NCBI GenBank assembly: GCA_035570275.1
Contig: DATMNI010000175.1
Coordinates: forward strand, 1 to 31,243
Reading direction: 5' to 3'
Length of the DNA: 31,243 bases
DNA from: DATMNI01 sp035570275
Lineage (GTDB): Bacteria > Acidobacteriota > Terriglobia > Bryobacterales > Bryobacteraceae
Positions 7,378 through 16,100 of the stretch are shown here, in pieces (within the stretch, counting starts at the first letter, position 1; each line of letters starts with the position of its first letter). The position numbers and the translations under genes are program-made. Under the pieces are notes generated by a model. It was not told the DNA's origin. It searched no databases and saw nothing but the letters and a program-made list of their open reading frames with translations.

Positions 7378-9882
7378 CTACCCGCCCAAGGGGCCCAGAT
7401 ACCGGTCGAACCAGTCCAGGGTCTCTTTGATGTCCTGTTGCGGCGGCGCATAGTGTCCCCCCTCGAACAGCACATGACGCTTGTCTTTTTCCGGTGTTCC
7501 CAGCAGACGAAACATTTGGTTCTGGTCGGTTTCCAACGGATGACGAAAATCATAGCGGCCGTTGAGCATCAGGACCGGAATCCGGACTCGCGGCGCGAAA
7601 TTGATCTCATCGATCTCCGGCGGTTTTCTCTCGGGTGAGAAGCCTCCACCCAACAGTACCGCAGCCCGGATTCGAGTCTCTTCCGCCAGCATGATCGAGC
7701 CCAATCTCGCCCCTAAGCTGCCTCCGTAATAGCCCATCCGGCCGCGAGCGATGTCGGTGCGGGTTTCCAGGTAATCCACCGACCGTTTCAAATCTTTGCA
7801 CTGCTGAATTGTCCGGTCCCTGACGCCGCTCGGTCCGGGCTGGTTCGCCGGCCGGCGTTCGTACATTCCCTGATAAACAGGAAATAGAACCGCCCTTCCG
7901 CTTCTGACCAGAAAAGCAATGCGGTTGATTTCCGCATCGTCGATCCTGCCCACCTGGAGAGCATGGCCCGCCGGAAAATAGACTATGGTTTGATACGGCG
8001 GCTTGGTATTTCTCGGCAGGTAGAGCCACGCCGTCACGCGTTGCTGATCGTACGCGGCATCGAAAGTGATCTTCTCCGAGGTCCAATAGGGCGAGTGCCC
8101 ATCCACCGATTCTCTAATAGCCTTCAGTTCCGTACGATCGTACGAGTAACCGCTCCGCAGGATACGAAACTCACGTTCGGTAACCGGTTTTTCCGCGCGG
8201 TGATCGCGCGTGGGTCTTTCGGCAGGCTGGCTGAGCTCATCCGGAAGCGCGCCGCCAGAATACTTCACGCAGCGAAACCCGTTGGCGGGGGAACGGTCAA
8301 AGGGCGACAGCGCGTCCACACCGGCATAAAACTCACGCCCCTCATTCCAGCCGCCTCCCAGGATGTAGCGGCCGTTTCCAGTGGCGTTCCAGCACCATTC
8401 CTTCACGTTCCCCGCCATATCGTAGGTTCCGAACGCGCCCAGGCCCGGCCGGCTGCCAACTCGCGCCGGACCGGTTCCGTTGAAATTGCTGAACAGCACC
8501 ACGTCGGAATAGATCCCCTGCACGGCGGCCCGGTACCAGTGGTGAATCGTCGGAATTCTCTTGTTCGCGAACTCCGCATAGGCCGCGGCTTCGTACCAGC
8601 TCACGCCGCTCACGGGGAAGTCGTCCCTGCCCGCCGGATAGTCGCCCACCTCCCAAGTCGAAGGTCCCGGGCGGCCCGTGGAGTCGCGAAACTCCGCCAT
8701 CGCCTGCTCCCAGGAAAGCACGCGGCCATCTTTCACGAACTCCTCGCGCCAGTATTGCCGGTTCCTGTAGCCGCCCTTCTCCACGAACTGTTTGAACTGC
8801 CTGTTTGTCACCTCATACTTGTCCATCCAATAGTCGTCCAGGGGGACAGCGTTGAGGCTGAACAACTGGGCGTTGGCGCGCGGCACGTGCACCATTTCCG
8901 CGGGGACGCTGCCTTCCGCATCCAAAACAAACTCAATCGTGGAGTCCTGAATCCCGGCCGCGTTCTCCACAGCCCGGAATCCCGGCTTGGCAATTCTCCA
9001 GCGGTAGAATCCGAACGGCAGCAGGAAGTTTTCGAGTGGCGCCTGGCCCAGGCGCACCCATTCGCTGTCGGGATTCCCGTACGGCTTCAGGTAAATATCC
9101 GCGCCGGGAGGCGTGCTGCGGATGGAAACGGCGGACGAAATCTCGCGCAGAATCCGGTTGAGCGCAGGATCCCGAGGCAGGAATTGCAGCGCCTTAAGGA
9201 TGAACGGGAAAGCGGCGGGGTCGTTTCCCGACCTGACCAGACGGGTGGCCTCGGGTAGTGCGACCTCACGCGCCCAGCGCACGTGCTCGTCCCGGCGGTA
9301 ATACATCACACCCAAGAGCGCCAGCAGGGTCGCCGCAGCCAGCAGAATCGCCGCCACAATCCGGGGGCGCCCGAGTGGGATGGGCCCCCTTGCCGGTGCC
9401 GTGAGGTTTACGGCGATCGGCGGGGCAGCGGCTGCGGTCACTTCGATTTCCACTGCTGCCATCTGGCTTGGCGCCGCTTCCATCTGGCTTGGCGCTGCTT
9501 CCATCCGGCCGATGAAGCGGTAGCCTCGCCGCGCCAGCGTCTCGATGTAGCGCGGTTTATCCGCCGATTCCCGCAGCGCGTCCCGCAATCGCTTTACGGC
9601 CGAGTTGATACCCTGGTCGAACTCCACCAGCGTGCCATTGGGCCAAAGCTTCTGACGGATCTGCTCGCGCAGGATCACTTCGCCCGGATGCTCCAGCAGC
9701 ATCAGCAGTATCTGAAAAGGCTGATCCTGCAGACGGATCCTGCGGCCATCCTTGCGCAGTTCGGCGGTACGGAGATCGAGTTCAAACGGCCCAAAACGAA
9801 CCTCGGCGGCCCGGTCGGCGCCGGCTTGCCCGTCCACTTGAAAATCCTGTTCCTGACGCCAGTCAGATTGCCAGTGTATCAC
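7378..9882 (-). CDS. Winged-helix / transmembrane / FGE-like / alpha-beta hydrolase fusion, 834 aa
   Basis: Domains in order: an OmpR/CadC-type winged helix (about 28-125, ending LARRGYRFIG), a linker, one membrane helix (174-194), a PEGA-like beta domain (about 250-320, with STPPGADIYL), a formylglycine-enzyme-like fold (about 326-540, with DYWMDKYEVTN, DFPVSGVSWYEAAAY, GNVKEWCWN and GFRCVKY), and an alpha/beta hydrolase (about 600-830) with YYGGSLGA (Ser722), NGRYDF (Asp778) and EGGHYAPP (His810). The FGE part lacks the paired catalytic Cys of true sulfatase activators, so it is probably a binding domain. The likely topology puts DNA binding inside and the hydrolase outside, as in CadC-type membrane regulators. 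The start is a GTG at 9882; a GTG at 9837 with AGGAACAGG before it is equally possible. It is divergent from the cupredoxin gene. Confidence 0.88.
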   Translation of the reverse strand: MIHWQSDWRQEQDFQVDGQAGADRAAEVRFGPFELDLRTAELRKDGRRIRLQDQPFQILLMLLEHPGEVILREQIRQKLWPNGTLVEFDQGINSAVKRLRDALRESADKPRYIETLARRGYRFIGRMEAAPSQMEAAPSQMAAVEIEVTAAAAPPIAVNLTAPARGPIPLGRPRIVAAILLAAATLLALLGVMYYRRDEHVRWAREVALPEATRLVRSGNDPAAFPFILKALQFLPRDPALNRILREISSAVSIRSTPPGADIYLKPYGNPDSEWVRLGQAPLENFLLPFGFYRWRIAKPGFRAVENAAGIQDSTIEFVLDAEGSVPAEMVHVPRANAQLFSLNAVPLDDYWMDKYEVTNRQFKQFVEKGGYRNRQYWREEFVKDGRVLSWEQAMAEFRDSTGRPGPSTWEVGDYPAGRDDFPVSGVSWYEAAAYAEFANKRIPTIHHWYRAAVQGIYSDVVLFSNFNGTGPARVGSRPGLGAFGTYDMAGNVKEWCWNATGNGRYILGGGWNEGREFYAGVDALSPFDRSPANGFRCVKYSGGALPDELSQPAERPTRDHRAEKPVTEREFRILRSGYSYDRTELKAIRESVDGHSPYWTSEKITFDAAYDQQRVTAWLYLPRNTKPPYQTIVYFPAGHALQVGRIDDAEINRIAFLVRSGRAVLFPVYQGMYERRPANQPGPSGVRDRTIQQCKDLKRSVDYLETRTDIARGRMGYYGGSLGARLGSIMLAEETRIRAAVLLGGGFSPERKPPEIDEINFAPRVRIPVLMLNGRYDFRHPLETDQNQMFRLLGTPEKDKRHVLFEGGHYAPPQQDIKETLDWFDRYLGPLGG

Positions 9883-9922
9883 CTCCCGGAATCCCCAACA
9901 GCACCCCAGTTAAGTCCCAGTT

Positions 9923-10017
9923 TGTCAGGCGATTAGCTCGTGATAAATATGTCAGGCCCGGGTCATCTCGATTCCATTGAGATATCCGCTTGCCGGGTTG
10001 ACACTTGCCTGTCAGCG
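9923..10017 (+). promoter_or_regulatory. Direct repeats in the divergent regulator/cupredoxin gap
   Basis: TGTCAGGC occurs at 9923-9930 and 9950-9957, with a near copy, TGTCAGCG, at 10010-10017. A perfect -35 TTGACA lies at 9998-10003, but I find no -10 box at normal distance. The repeats are candidate sites for the winged-helix protein encoded next door. Confidence 0.25.
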
Positions 10018-10068
10018 CCAGCCCTGTAGGTTTCTTGGCGTTGCACAATTCACTTGGAAGGATTTTGC

Positions 10069-10677
10069 ATGCTCAACACACGGATGTTCGCCGCCACATT
10101 ATTGACTGCCCGAAGTCGTACTCTCGTGCGGGCCTTGGCCGCCGGGTTGCCCCTGATCGGTCTCGCCATCGCCCTGAGCTCCCACGGCGGCGCCTCACCG
10201 TCCGCCACGGAATTCCGTTATCGCGACGATTGCGACCCAGTAACTTTTGATGCCGCCATCGGCCCCGGCGCCTGCATTGGCAATGGCGGCACCACGTTTC
10301 AAAAGCTGCTTCGGGAACTTCAGGAGGATCAGACGGCTGGCGCGTGGCGTATCAACCCCGACCAAACCGGCCTCGACTCAGGGGACCACACGCTGATCGT
10401 GAGCCGCGGCGGCGAACTGCACACGTTCACGAAGGTGGAGAAGTTCGGCGGCGGCATCGTCCCGCTCCTGAACGACCTGGCGGGCGTTCCCCAGATTGCA
10501 CCGGAGTGCCAGATAAATCCAGCCGCCTTTTCGCCCGGCAGCATACCGGTCTTCCCGGGCTCGTCCGTCCCAGGCCCCGTCGCCGGCACCGCCGGCCTCC
10601 CCGTCGGCAAGACAAAATTCCAGTGCTGCATCCACCCCTGGATGCGCACCGTCGTCGAAGTGAAATCGCACCACTAG
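10069..10677 (+). CDS. Exported cupredoxin-like copper protein, 202 aa
   Basis: The ATG at 10069 is set by a ribosome site, GGAAGGA, 7 bases upstream. Residues about 17-37 form an export helix (LVRALAAGLPLIGLAIAL). A type-1 copper pattern is visible: His118 in GGELHTFTKV, then Cys186 or Cys187, His189 and Met192 in FQCCIHPWMRTVVEV, close to the C-terminus. This matches the C-x2-H-x2-M variant of cupredoxins known from planctomycete and acidobacterial electron carriers. Four other Cys (55, 69, 147 and one of the CC pair) may form disulphides. The gene is divergent from the membrane regulator, with 186 bp between them, so the regulator may control it. The electron partner is unknown. Confidence 0.75.
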   Translation: MLNTRMFAATLLTARSRTLVRALAAGLPLIGLAIALSSHGGASPSATEFRYRDDCDPVTFDAAIGPGACIGNGGTTFQKLLRELQEDQTAGAWRINPDQTGLDSGDHTLIVSRGGELHTFTKVEKFGGGIVPLLNDLAGVPQIAPECQINPAAFSPGSIPVFPGSSVPGPVAGTAGLPVGKTKFQCCIHPWMRTVVEVKSHH

Positions 10678-10682
10678 CCGTT

Positions 10683-10738
10683 CGCGGCCGGTGGCCGCGG
10701 CAAGACCACAAGGCCGGACGAACGCCCCTGTCCGGCCT
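10683..10738 (+). terminator. Two hairpins after the cupredoxin gene
   Basis: CGCGGCC (10683-10689) pairs with GGCCGCG (10693-10699). AGGCCGGAC (10711-10719) pairs perfectly with GTCCGGCCT (10730-10738). Neither has a T run. They begin six bases after the stop codon and are a plausible 3' end for the mRNA. Confidence 0.45.
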
Positions 10739-10841
10739 CTATCGCCCCGGATGGAATCGGCTTCGCGAACGTCCCCGCCGGCGTTGAATCCCGGAAGCCG
10801 CCCCGACGGCTACCGTACCTGCGAGTTACAATCCGTGTTGT

Positions 10842-11813
10842 ATGCCGTTCCCAACCCACCGACTACGCCGTCTGCGAGCCACCGAATCCCTGCGCAACCT
10901 GGTTCGCGAAACCTGGCTGCACCCGGGCCAGTTCATCCTGCCGCTGTTCGTCTGCCCGGGCGAGGGCGTGAAGCGCGAAATCAGCTCGATGCCGGGAAAC
11001 TACCAGATGTCGATTGACGAACTGGTGCGGGAGTGCGACGAGGTGGAATCCCTGGGCATCGGCGGAATCATTCTGTTCGGCCTGCCAGAATCCAAGGACG
11101 ATATGGCTTCCGGCGCCTATGACGAGAACGGCATTGTGCAGCGCGCCATCCGGGCCATCCGCCGCGAAACCCGCAAACTGCTCATCGTCACCGATGTCTG
11201 CAACTGCGAATACACCAGCCATGGCCACTGCGGCTACGTCAAAGACGGCGACGTGGATAACGACACCACGCTGCAATGGCTGGCCAAAGCGGCCCTGTCG
11301 CATGCGCGGGCCGGCGCCGACATGGTGGCGCCCTCGGACATGATGGACGGCCGCGTCTGGGCCATTCGCCAGGCGCTCGACGCCAACGGTTTCGACAAGA
11401 CGCCGATTCTCTCCTACGCCGCCAAGTTCGCCTCCGTGTTTTACGGTCCGTTCCGCGAAGCCGCTGAATCGGCGCCCCAGTTCGGCGACCGCCGCAGCTA
11501 CCAGATGGACCCGGCCAACGGCCGCGAAGCCATGCGCGAGATCGAACTCGACCTGGAAGAGGGCGCCGACATGATCATGGTGAAGCCGGCGATGCCCTAT
11601 CTCGACCTGATCTCGCAAGCACGCCAGCGTTTCGACGTCCCCATCGCGGCCTACCAGGTGAGCGGCGAGTTTTCGATGATTGTCGCCGCCGCCCGCAACG
11701 GCTGGCTCGATTTCGACCGCGCCATGATCGAAAGCCTCACATGCATCACCCGCGCCGGCGCCGGAACCATTCTGACGTACTTCGCCAAGCCGGCTGCCCG
11801 CCTGCTGGCGTAG
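10842..11813 (+). CDS. hemB: Delta-aminolevulinic acid dehydratase (porphobilinogen synthase)
   Basis: HemB joins two 5-aminolevulinate molecules into porphobilinogen, the second committed step of tetrapyrrole (haem) synthesis, in the cytosol. The family features are complete: RPLFV-like opening (FILPLFVCPG), the zinc-binding segment VCNCEYTSHGHCG with Cys120, Cys122 and Cys130, the first Schiff-base lysine in LSYAAKFAS (Lys195), and the second in DMIMVKPA (Lys248). Then come AYQVSGEF and the C-terminal TRAGAGTILTYFA. Length is 323 aa, as usual. The three cysteines indicate the zinc-dependent type. There are no other haem genes in the window, so it appears isolated. No ribosome site is obvious before the ATG at 10842. 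Confidence 0.97.
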   Translation: MPFPTHRLRRLRATESLRNLVRETWLHPGQFILPLFVCPGEGVKREISSMPGNYQMSIDELVRECDEVESLGIGGIILFGLPESKDDMASGAYDENGIVQRAIRAIRRETRKLLIVTDVCNCEYTSHGHCGYVKDGDVDNDTTLQWLAKAALSHARAGADMVAPSDMMDGRVWAIRQALDANGFDKTPILSYAAKFASVFYGPFREAAESAPQFGDRRSYQMDPANGREAMREIELDLEEGADMIMVKPAMPYLDLISQARQRFDVPIAAYQVSGEFSMIVAAARNGWLDFDRAMIESLTCITRAGAGTILTYFAKPAARLLA

Positions 11814-12023
11814 TAGCACACTGGTTCTGGCTCATTGACTGTCTCTTACTACCGGCTGTCTCTCACCGTTGGGGAGGTCACGAAACCCTCCTAAGGAACT
11901 CGCTGCAAGTTATTGATAATACGAGAGTCCAAAAATGGCTTTGCTGAATAATTTCGCCGACAGAGACCCGGCCAAGTTCCTCTCCGGTATGGACCCGCGC
12001 AACGCGGGCGCTTTGCTTGTGGG

Positions 12024-12059
12024 GCAGATTACTAATCTGCGGCAGATTGTTAATCCGCC
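12024..12059 (+). repeat. Tandem small palindromes in the hemB-GH13 gap
   Basis: GCAGATT-ACT-AATCTGC at 12024-12040 is a perfect palindrome. A second copy with one mismatch follows at 12041-12059, and a decayed third lies near 12110-12130. This type of dispersed palindrome is familiar from intergenic regions of acidobacteria. The rest of 11814-12226 holds no gene that I can support; a 78-codon frame across it reads through these palindromes and is not convincing. Confidence 0.5.
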
Positions 12060-12226
12060 TGCGCGATGCGGCAGCGAGCCAGCCTGCGTTGGTGGCCTTG
12101 CCCGCGAGATGCGGCAGGCGGATTGCCACGGTTCAGCACAAGGTACTCGGGATTCTTCCGTAGAGACTTGACTCTCCCCATTCGCTTAGAATGACTTGGT
12201 ATTCAGTCTGTTTCTCAGGAGTTACT

Positions 12227-13930
12227 ATGGCAGCTCCGACGAAGGCTTCCGATATAGATCTCACTCCCATTCCGGGCAAAACATATTTCGACCTGGCGCG
12301 TGAATGGCGCGAGGAGTTTATCTATTTTCTGCTGATTGACCGCTTCCATGACGATCAGGCGCGCTCGCCGGTCTTGCAGCCTGGCCGGACCAACGGCATC
12401 GGCACGCCTGACGATTTCTTCGGAGGCAGGATCCAGGGGATCACTAATCACCTCGATTACATAGCCGGACTAGGTTGTACAGCCATCTGGCTTTCGCCGA
12501 TCTTCGAGAATAACCCCAAGGCATACCACGGCTACAACATTAATAACTATCTGAGCGTCGACCCGAACTTCGGCACGGAGCAGGATCTGGTCGATCTGGT
12601 GGACGCCGCGCACAACTTCAAGCAGGGCGGGCAGCCGTTCCCCATACGGATCATTCTCGATGTGGTGATCAATCACTCGGGGGATAATTGGGAATACCTG
12701 GGTGGGCCGAGGAATTTTTCGGGCCAGCAGTTTGATTTCGGGAACTTCCGGTGGACCGATCGTCCGATTCCCACCGAACTCCGGAACCCGGACTGGTATC
12801 ATCGGCGCGGCCAGATCAGAGACGGACAATTCGATACTGCTCCCGAGAATCAACTGGGCGACATCGCTTCGTTGAAGGATTATGAGAACGACGATGACGA
12901 TATCGGCTCCGCGGTGGTTAATACCCTGATCAAGGCGCACGCCTATTGGATCCGCCAGGCGGACGTCGATGGGTTTCGCGTGGATGCCGTGAAGCACATG
13001 GGACCGCTGGCCTGCGCGCGCTTCTCCTCCAATATCCGCGAATACGCCTATAGCCTGGGGAAGCGCGGCTTCTTTCTGTACGGTGAAATAGCCCAGGCCG
13101 ATGACGACTTATATAACCGCTACATCGGCCAGAACACTTCCCGCCTCGACGGCAACAACACGGTATTCTTCGGTTTGGATTCGGTTCTCGATTTCCGCCT
13201 GGCCGAAGGGAACGGTGGCGGGGGCCTTCGCGATGTGTTGAAGGGTTTTCGGGGGCCGCAAACGCTATTTGACCGCCTGGAAGCGCAGCGGCAACGGGCA
13301 TTGAACCGGGGTGAGATCGGTAAGTACCTGGTCACGTTCGTCGATAATCACGATTCGTTCTGGCAAAAGCCGGGCGGCCGTTTTGCCAATGGCGCGCCGG
13401 ATGAACAGGTGATTGCCGCGATCGGATACCTGCTATGCTCGCTCGGGACGGCGTGTATTTACTATGGCACGGAGCAGGGCTTTTCGGGGCACGGTGAGGA
13501 CAACGATATCCGTGAAGCCATGTTCGATAAGGCGACAGCAGGGCGCAATCTGTTGAACCCGAATGCCACGATCTATCGGGAGATTGCCAGGATTGCGGAG
13601 GTGATGCGGAGCCACGAACCACTGCGGTTTGGACGCATGTACTTCCGCCAGATTTCGGGAGACGCACAGCATTTTGGATTCCCTTTCGGATCCGCTTACA
13701 CACTGGCGTTCTCGCGGATGCTTTACCCGGAGGAGATCCTGGTGGCTTACAACGTGGCCGGCAACGCCCGTTCCGACAGCGTGATCGTGGACGCAGACCT
13801 TCACGCCGATGGCGCCAGCATGCAGTTTCTGTACGGGGGGACGGGCACGGTCCCCGTCCACACTGCCAACGACGGCTCGCGCTTCGTGACGCTGAACCTG
13901 GCGCCGCACCAGTTCGTGATCCTGGGATAG
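12227..13930 (+). CDS. Cytosolic GH13 alpha-amylase family enzyme, 567 aa
   Basis: This is a retaining alpha-glucan or alpha-glucoside enzyme. The start at 12227 is set by AGGAG six bases upstream; a longer frame from 12191 lacks any ribosome site. The four GH13 regions are present: DVVINH (145-150), GFRVDAVKH with nucleophile Asp253, GEIA with acid/base Glu287, and FVDNHD with Asp376. The N-terminus (EEFIYFLLIDRFHDD) leads straight into the barrel, and a C-terminal beta domain ends LAPHQFVILG. There is no signal peptide, so the substrate is probably intracellular: maltodextrin, glycogen or trehalose-related. Which of these cannot be decided from sequence alone. There is no neighbour from glycogen or trehalose metabolism, so it is probably transcribed alone. 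Confidence 0.92.
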   Translation: MAAPTKASDIDLTPIPGKTYFDLAREWREEFIYFLLIDRFHDDQARSPVLQPGRTNGIGTPDDFFGGRIQGITNHLDYIAGLGCTAIWLSPIFENNPKAYHGYNINNYLSVDPNFGTEQDLVDLVDAAHNFKQGGQPFPIRIILDVVINHSGDNWEYLGGPRNFSGQQFDFGNFRWTDRPIPTELRNPDWYHRRGQIRDGQFDTAPENQLGDIASLKDYENDDDDIGSAVVNTLIKAHAYWIRQADVDGFRVDAVKHMGPLACARFSSNIREYAYSLGKRGFFLYGEIAQADDDLYNRYIGQNTSRLDGNNTVFFGLDSVLDFRLAEGNGGGGLRDVLKGFRGPQTLFDRLEAQRQRALNRGEIGKYLVTFVDNHDSFWQKPGGRFANGAPDEQVIAAIGYLLCSLGTACIYYGTEQGFSGHGEDNDIREAMFDKATAGRNLLNPNATIYREIARIAEVMRSHEPLRFGRMYFRQISGDAQHFGFPFGSAYTLAFSRMLYPEEILVAYNVAGNARSDSVIVDADLHADGASMQFLYGGTGTVPVHTANDGSRFVTLNLAPHQFVILG

Positions 13931-14126
13931 AGCTCCGGCCCCGGTTTCCTGGGTGTGCGACATAAAAGTGAGAATCACTGCGACATGACTTCTGCCGCAG
14001 GACGACCCGCGTTCATTCCGCGCACTTTTTGAACCGCTCGTCCGCATCGCGGCCGAGTTGAGTGCCTCGACTACAAGCCAACCGGCAAGCTACCGAGTAT
14101 GCGGCCGCCGCCTGCGGGGAGCATGG

Positions 14127-14204
14127 CGCGGCAGAAGGCACCTCCTCTCCAGCAAGCTTTTTCACCCATGCATCCAGCGTCAAGTCATGCGCCGCCGGCG
14201 GCAT
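14127..14204 (-). pseudogene. Possible N-terminal remnant of an HDOD-type protein
   Basis: From an ATG at 14204 the minus strand reads AHDLTLDAWVKKLAGEEVPS, like the start of acidobacterial HDOD-domain proteins, which open with a W-V-x-x-L-x-x-x-E-x-P helix. After about 26 codons the likeness ends. The rest of the 13931-14270 gap holds no gene that I can see. The match rests on memory of a short motif, so it is weak. Confidence 0.2.
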
Positions 14205-14272
14205 GAGTCACTGCCAAATCCAGACTGTCGCCGGTTAGCCAAATCCGGGCCAGCCTGCGAGGCCGAGTCCGC

Positions 14273-14301
14273 TTGACCGCAAAGTAGAATGCGAGTATAG
14301 G
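14273..14301 (+). promoter_or_regulatory. Sigma-70 type promoter
   Basis: TTGACC (14273-14278) and TATAGG (14296-14301) are separated by exactly 17 bases. Transcription would start near 14308, only about 11 bases before the first of two twin hairpins, and would run toward the DUF1080 gene. Confidence 0.5.
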
Positions 14302-14318
14302 AAGGCGCTGGGGAGCCA

Positions 14319-14349
14319 AACCGCCGGAATCGGCGGTTCCGGGTTTTTT
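14319..14349 (+). terminator. Intrinsic terminator, leader hairpin 1
   Basis: AACCGCCG (14319-14326) pairs with CGGCGGTT (14331-14338) across a GAAT loop. A TTTTTT run ends at 14349. Coming directly after the promoter, it would release an RNA of about 40 nt unless it is bypassed. Confidence 0.65.
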
Positions 14350-14378
14350 GCCACTGATTTTAAAGGCCTTAATTTCGC

Positions 14379-14400
14379 AAACCGCCGAAGCCGGCGGTTT
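14379..14400 (+). terminator. Twin hairpin, leader hairpin 2
   Basis: AAACCGCCG (14379-14387) pairs with CGGCGGTTT (14392-14400) across an AAGC loop. GTTTCTT follows. Its arms are nearly identical to those of hairpin 1, so each arm can also pair with the partner arm of the other hairpin. Confidence 0.6.
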
Positions 14401-14420
14401 GTTTCTTGGGGAGCTAATCG

Positions 14421-14549
14421 ATGCGTGAGAACCCCTTTCTTCCGCGAACTGCCAGCTTGTCTGAAGTACCAGGTACGCTGAGATTCTGCGACTTTTCGGC
14501 GATTCTGGCGGATCTCCACTTTATGTCGCGCACTCCGCCTTCCTCCTGA
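14421..14549 (+). CDS. Short ORF, possible 42-aa leader peptide
   Basis: The frame starts at ATG 14421, with GGGGAG eight bases before it, and ends at the TGA at 14547-14549, 44 bases before the DUF1080 gene. The peptide begins MRENPFLPRTASLSEVPG and ends MSRTPPSS. It resembles nothing that I know and contains no run of one amino acid as in classical attenuator peptides. It may be a leader peptide, a small protein or a chance frame. Its good ribosome site and its place right after the twin hairpins are the only support. Confidence 0.3.
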   Translation: MRENPFLPRTASLSEVPGTLRFCDFSAILADLHFMSRTPPSS

Positions 14550-14593
14550 GCAGGGCTTTCCTGGCGCGGTATGTTAACCATGGAGGTCTCACA

Positions 14594-16090
14594 ATGAATC
14601 TCACGCGCCGAGCGTTGCTGGCTTGGCCAGCCTTAGCCTCGGCAGCAGCCGTACCGCTGCTGGCGGCCGATGACGGCTGGATTCCGCTGTTCGATGGCCA
14701 CAGTCTGGATGGCTGGCAGCCCAGCGAACACAAGGACGCCTGGAAGATTGTCGACGGGCACATCGCGGCCGATGGCGCGCGCTCGCACCTGTTCTACAAC
14801 GGTCCGGTGCACGGCGCCGATTTCAAGAACTTCGAACTGGAGGCGGATCTTCTGGCGCGGCCCGGCTGCAACTCGGGCGTCTACTTCCACACCCGCTACC
14901 AGGAAAGCGGATTCCCTATCAAGGGTTTCGAAGTGCAAGTCAACAACACGGCCTCGGGCGAGGGCACTTATCGCGAGCGCAAGAAAACCGGCTCGCTATA
15001 CGGCCTGCGCAACGTCTACAAACAGCTCATTCCGGATGACGAATGGTTCAAGATCCGCGTCGCCGTGCGCGGCAAGAACGTGTAGATAAGGCTCAACGGC
15101 ACGCTGGTGGTGGACTATATCGAACCCACGCCGCCGGTGATTCCGGCGGGCGAGGAGCGCGAGCGTTTTCTGGATCGCGGCACCTTCGCGCTGCAGTGTC
15201 ACAACCAGGGCTCCAAGGCCTTTTTCCGAAGCGTGCGTGTGCGGCCGCTGCCGGACGACGTGCCGACACCCGGCGGACCTGCCCCGGAAGTGGACGAGAC
15301 CTTTCGCCAGGTCATCGCCATTGGCCGGAACAACTACCCCATGGTGGATTACCACGTCCATTTGAAGCTCGGGTTCACGCTGGAGCAGGCACTGGCCAAA
15401 TCGCGCCGCGATGGCATCGGCTACGGCATTGCCGTCAACTGCGGAAAAGGTTTCCCGGTGGAAAACGACGCCGGCGCGCGCCAATTTGCCGAAAGCATGA
15501 AGGGCCAGCCGGTATTCATCGCCATGCAGGCCGAGGGACGCGAATGGACGCAAATGTTCTCGCGCCAGGCCGCCGCCGTCTTCGACTATATCTTCACCGA
15601 CTCCATGACTTTCGCCGACGATGGCGGCAAGCGCATGCGCCTCTGGATTCCCGAGGAAGTCGGCGCCATTGCCGACCCGCATGCTTTCATGGAAACGCTG
15701 GTGGCACGCACCCTCGGCATTCTGGAGCATGAACCCATCGACATCTACGTCAACCCCACGTTCCTGCCGGATGTCATCGCCAGAGATTACGACAAGCTCT
15801 GGACCGATGAACGCGCCCGGAAGGTGGTGGAAGCCGCGGCGCGCAACCAGGTGGCGATTGAGATCAACAACCGCTACAAACTGCCCAGTCCGGCTTTGAT
15901 TAAAATGGCCAAAGCGGCGGGTTGCAAGTTCACCTTCGGAACCAACAATACCGGCCCCTCGGACCTGGGCCGATGCGAGTATGGTTTGAGCATGGTGCGG
16001 GAATGCCGGTTGGGCTGGCAGGATTTCTTCGTGCCGGGCTCCTGGTGGCCCAAAGTCGTGGACCGGAAAGGCGAGGCGCTAAAAGCGTAA
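14594..16090 (+). pseudogene. DUF1080 domain fused to a TIM-barrel metal-hydrolase-like domain, interrupted by an amber codon
   Basis: GGAGGT precedes the ATG at 14594. A Tat-like signal (NLTRRALLAWPALASAAAV) leads into a DUF1080 / 3-keto-disaccharide hydrolase domain: DGWIPLFDGHSLDGWQ, NSGVYFHTRYQESGFP, GSLYGLRNVYKQ. TAG at 15083-15085 then breaks the frame inside the motif VRGKNV-stop-IRLNGTLVVDY. The family normally has Gln here (KNVQIRLNG), so one C-to-T change of CAG explains the stop. The same frame stays open to 16090: first the DUF1080 end, then a PHP/amidohydrolase-like domain from MVDYHVHLKLG through FTDSMTF, IDIYVNPTFLP, VAIEINNRYK and TFGTNNT. DUF1080 proteins act on sugars oxidised at C3. 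It is either recently inactivated, suppressed or misread. The kinase gene follows after 10 bp. Confidence 0.85.
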
Positions 16091-16100
16091 AATCGAACTA

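Noticed and set aside
7963..9258. 431-codon open frame on the plus strand
   Set aside because: It lies opposite the winged-helix fusion gene, whose domains are clear; no recognisable motif.
11935..12171. 78-codon frame after hemB
   Set aside because: It runs through the small palindromic repeats and has no ribosome site or family likeness beyond a few N-terminal residues.
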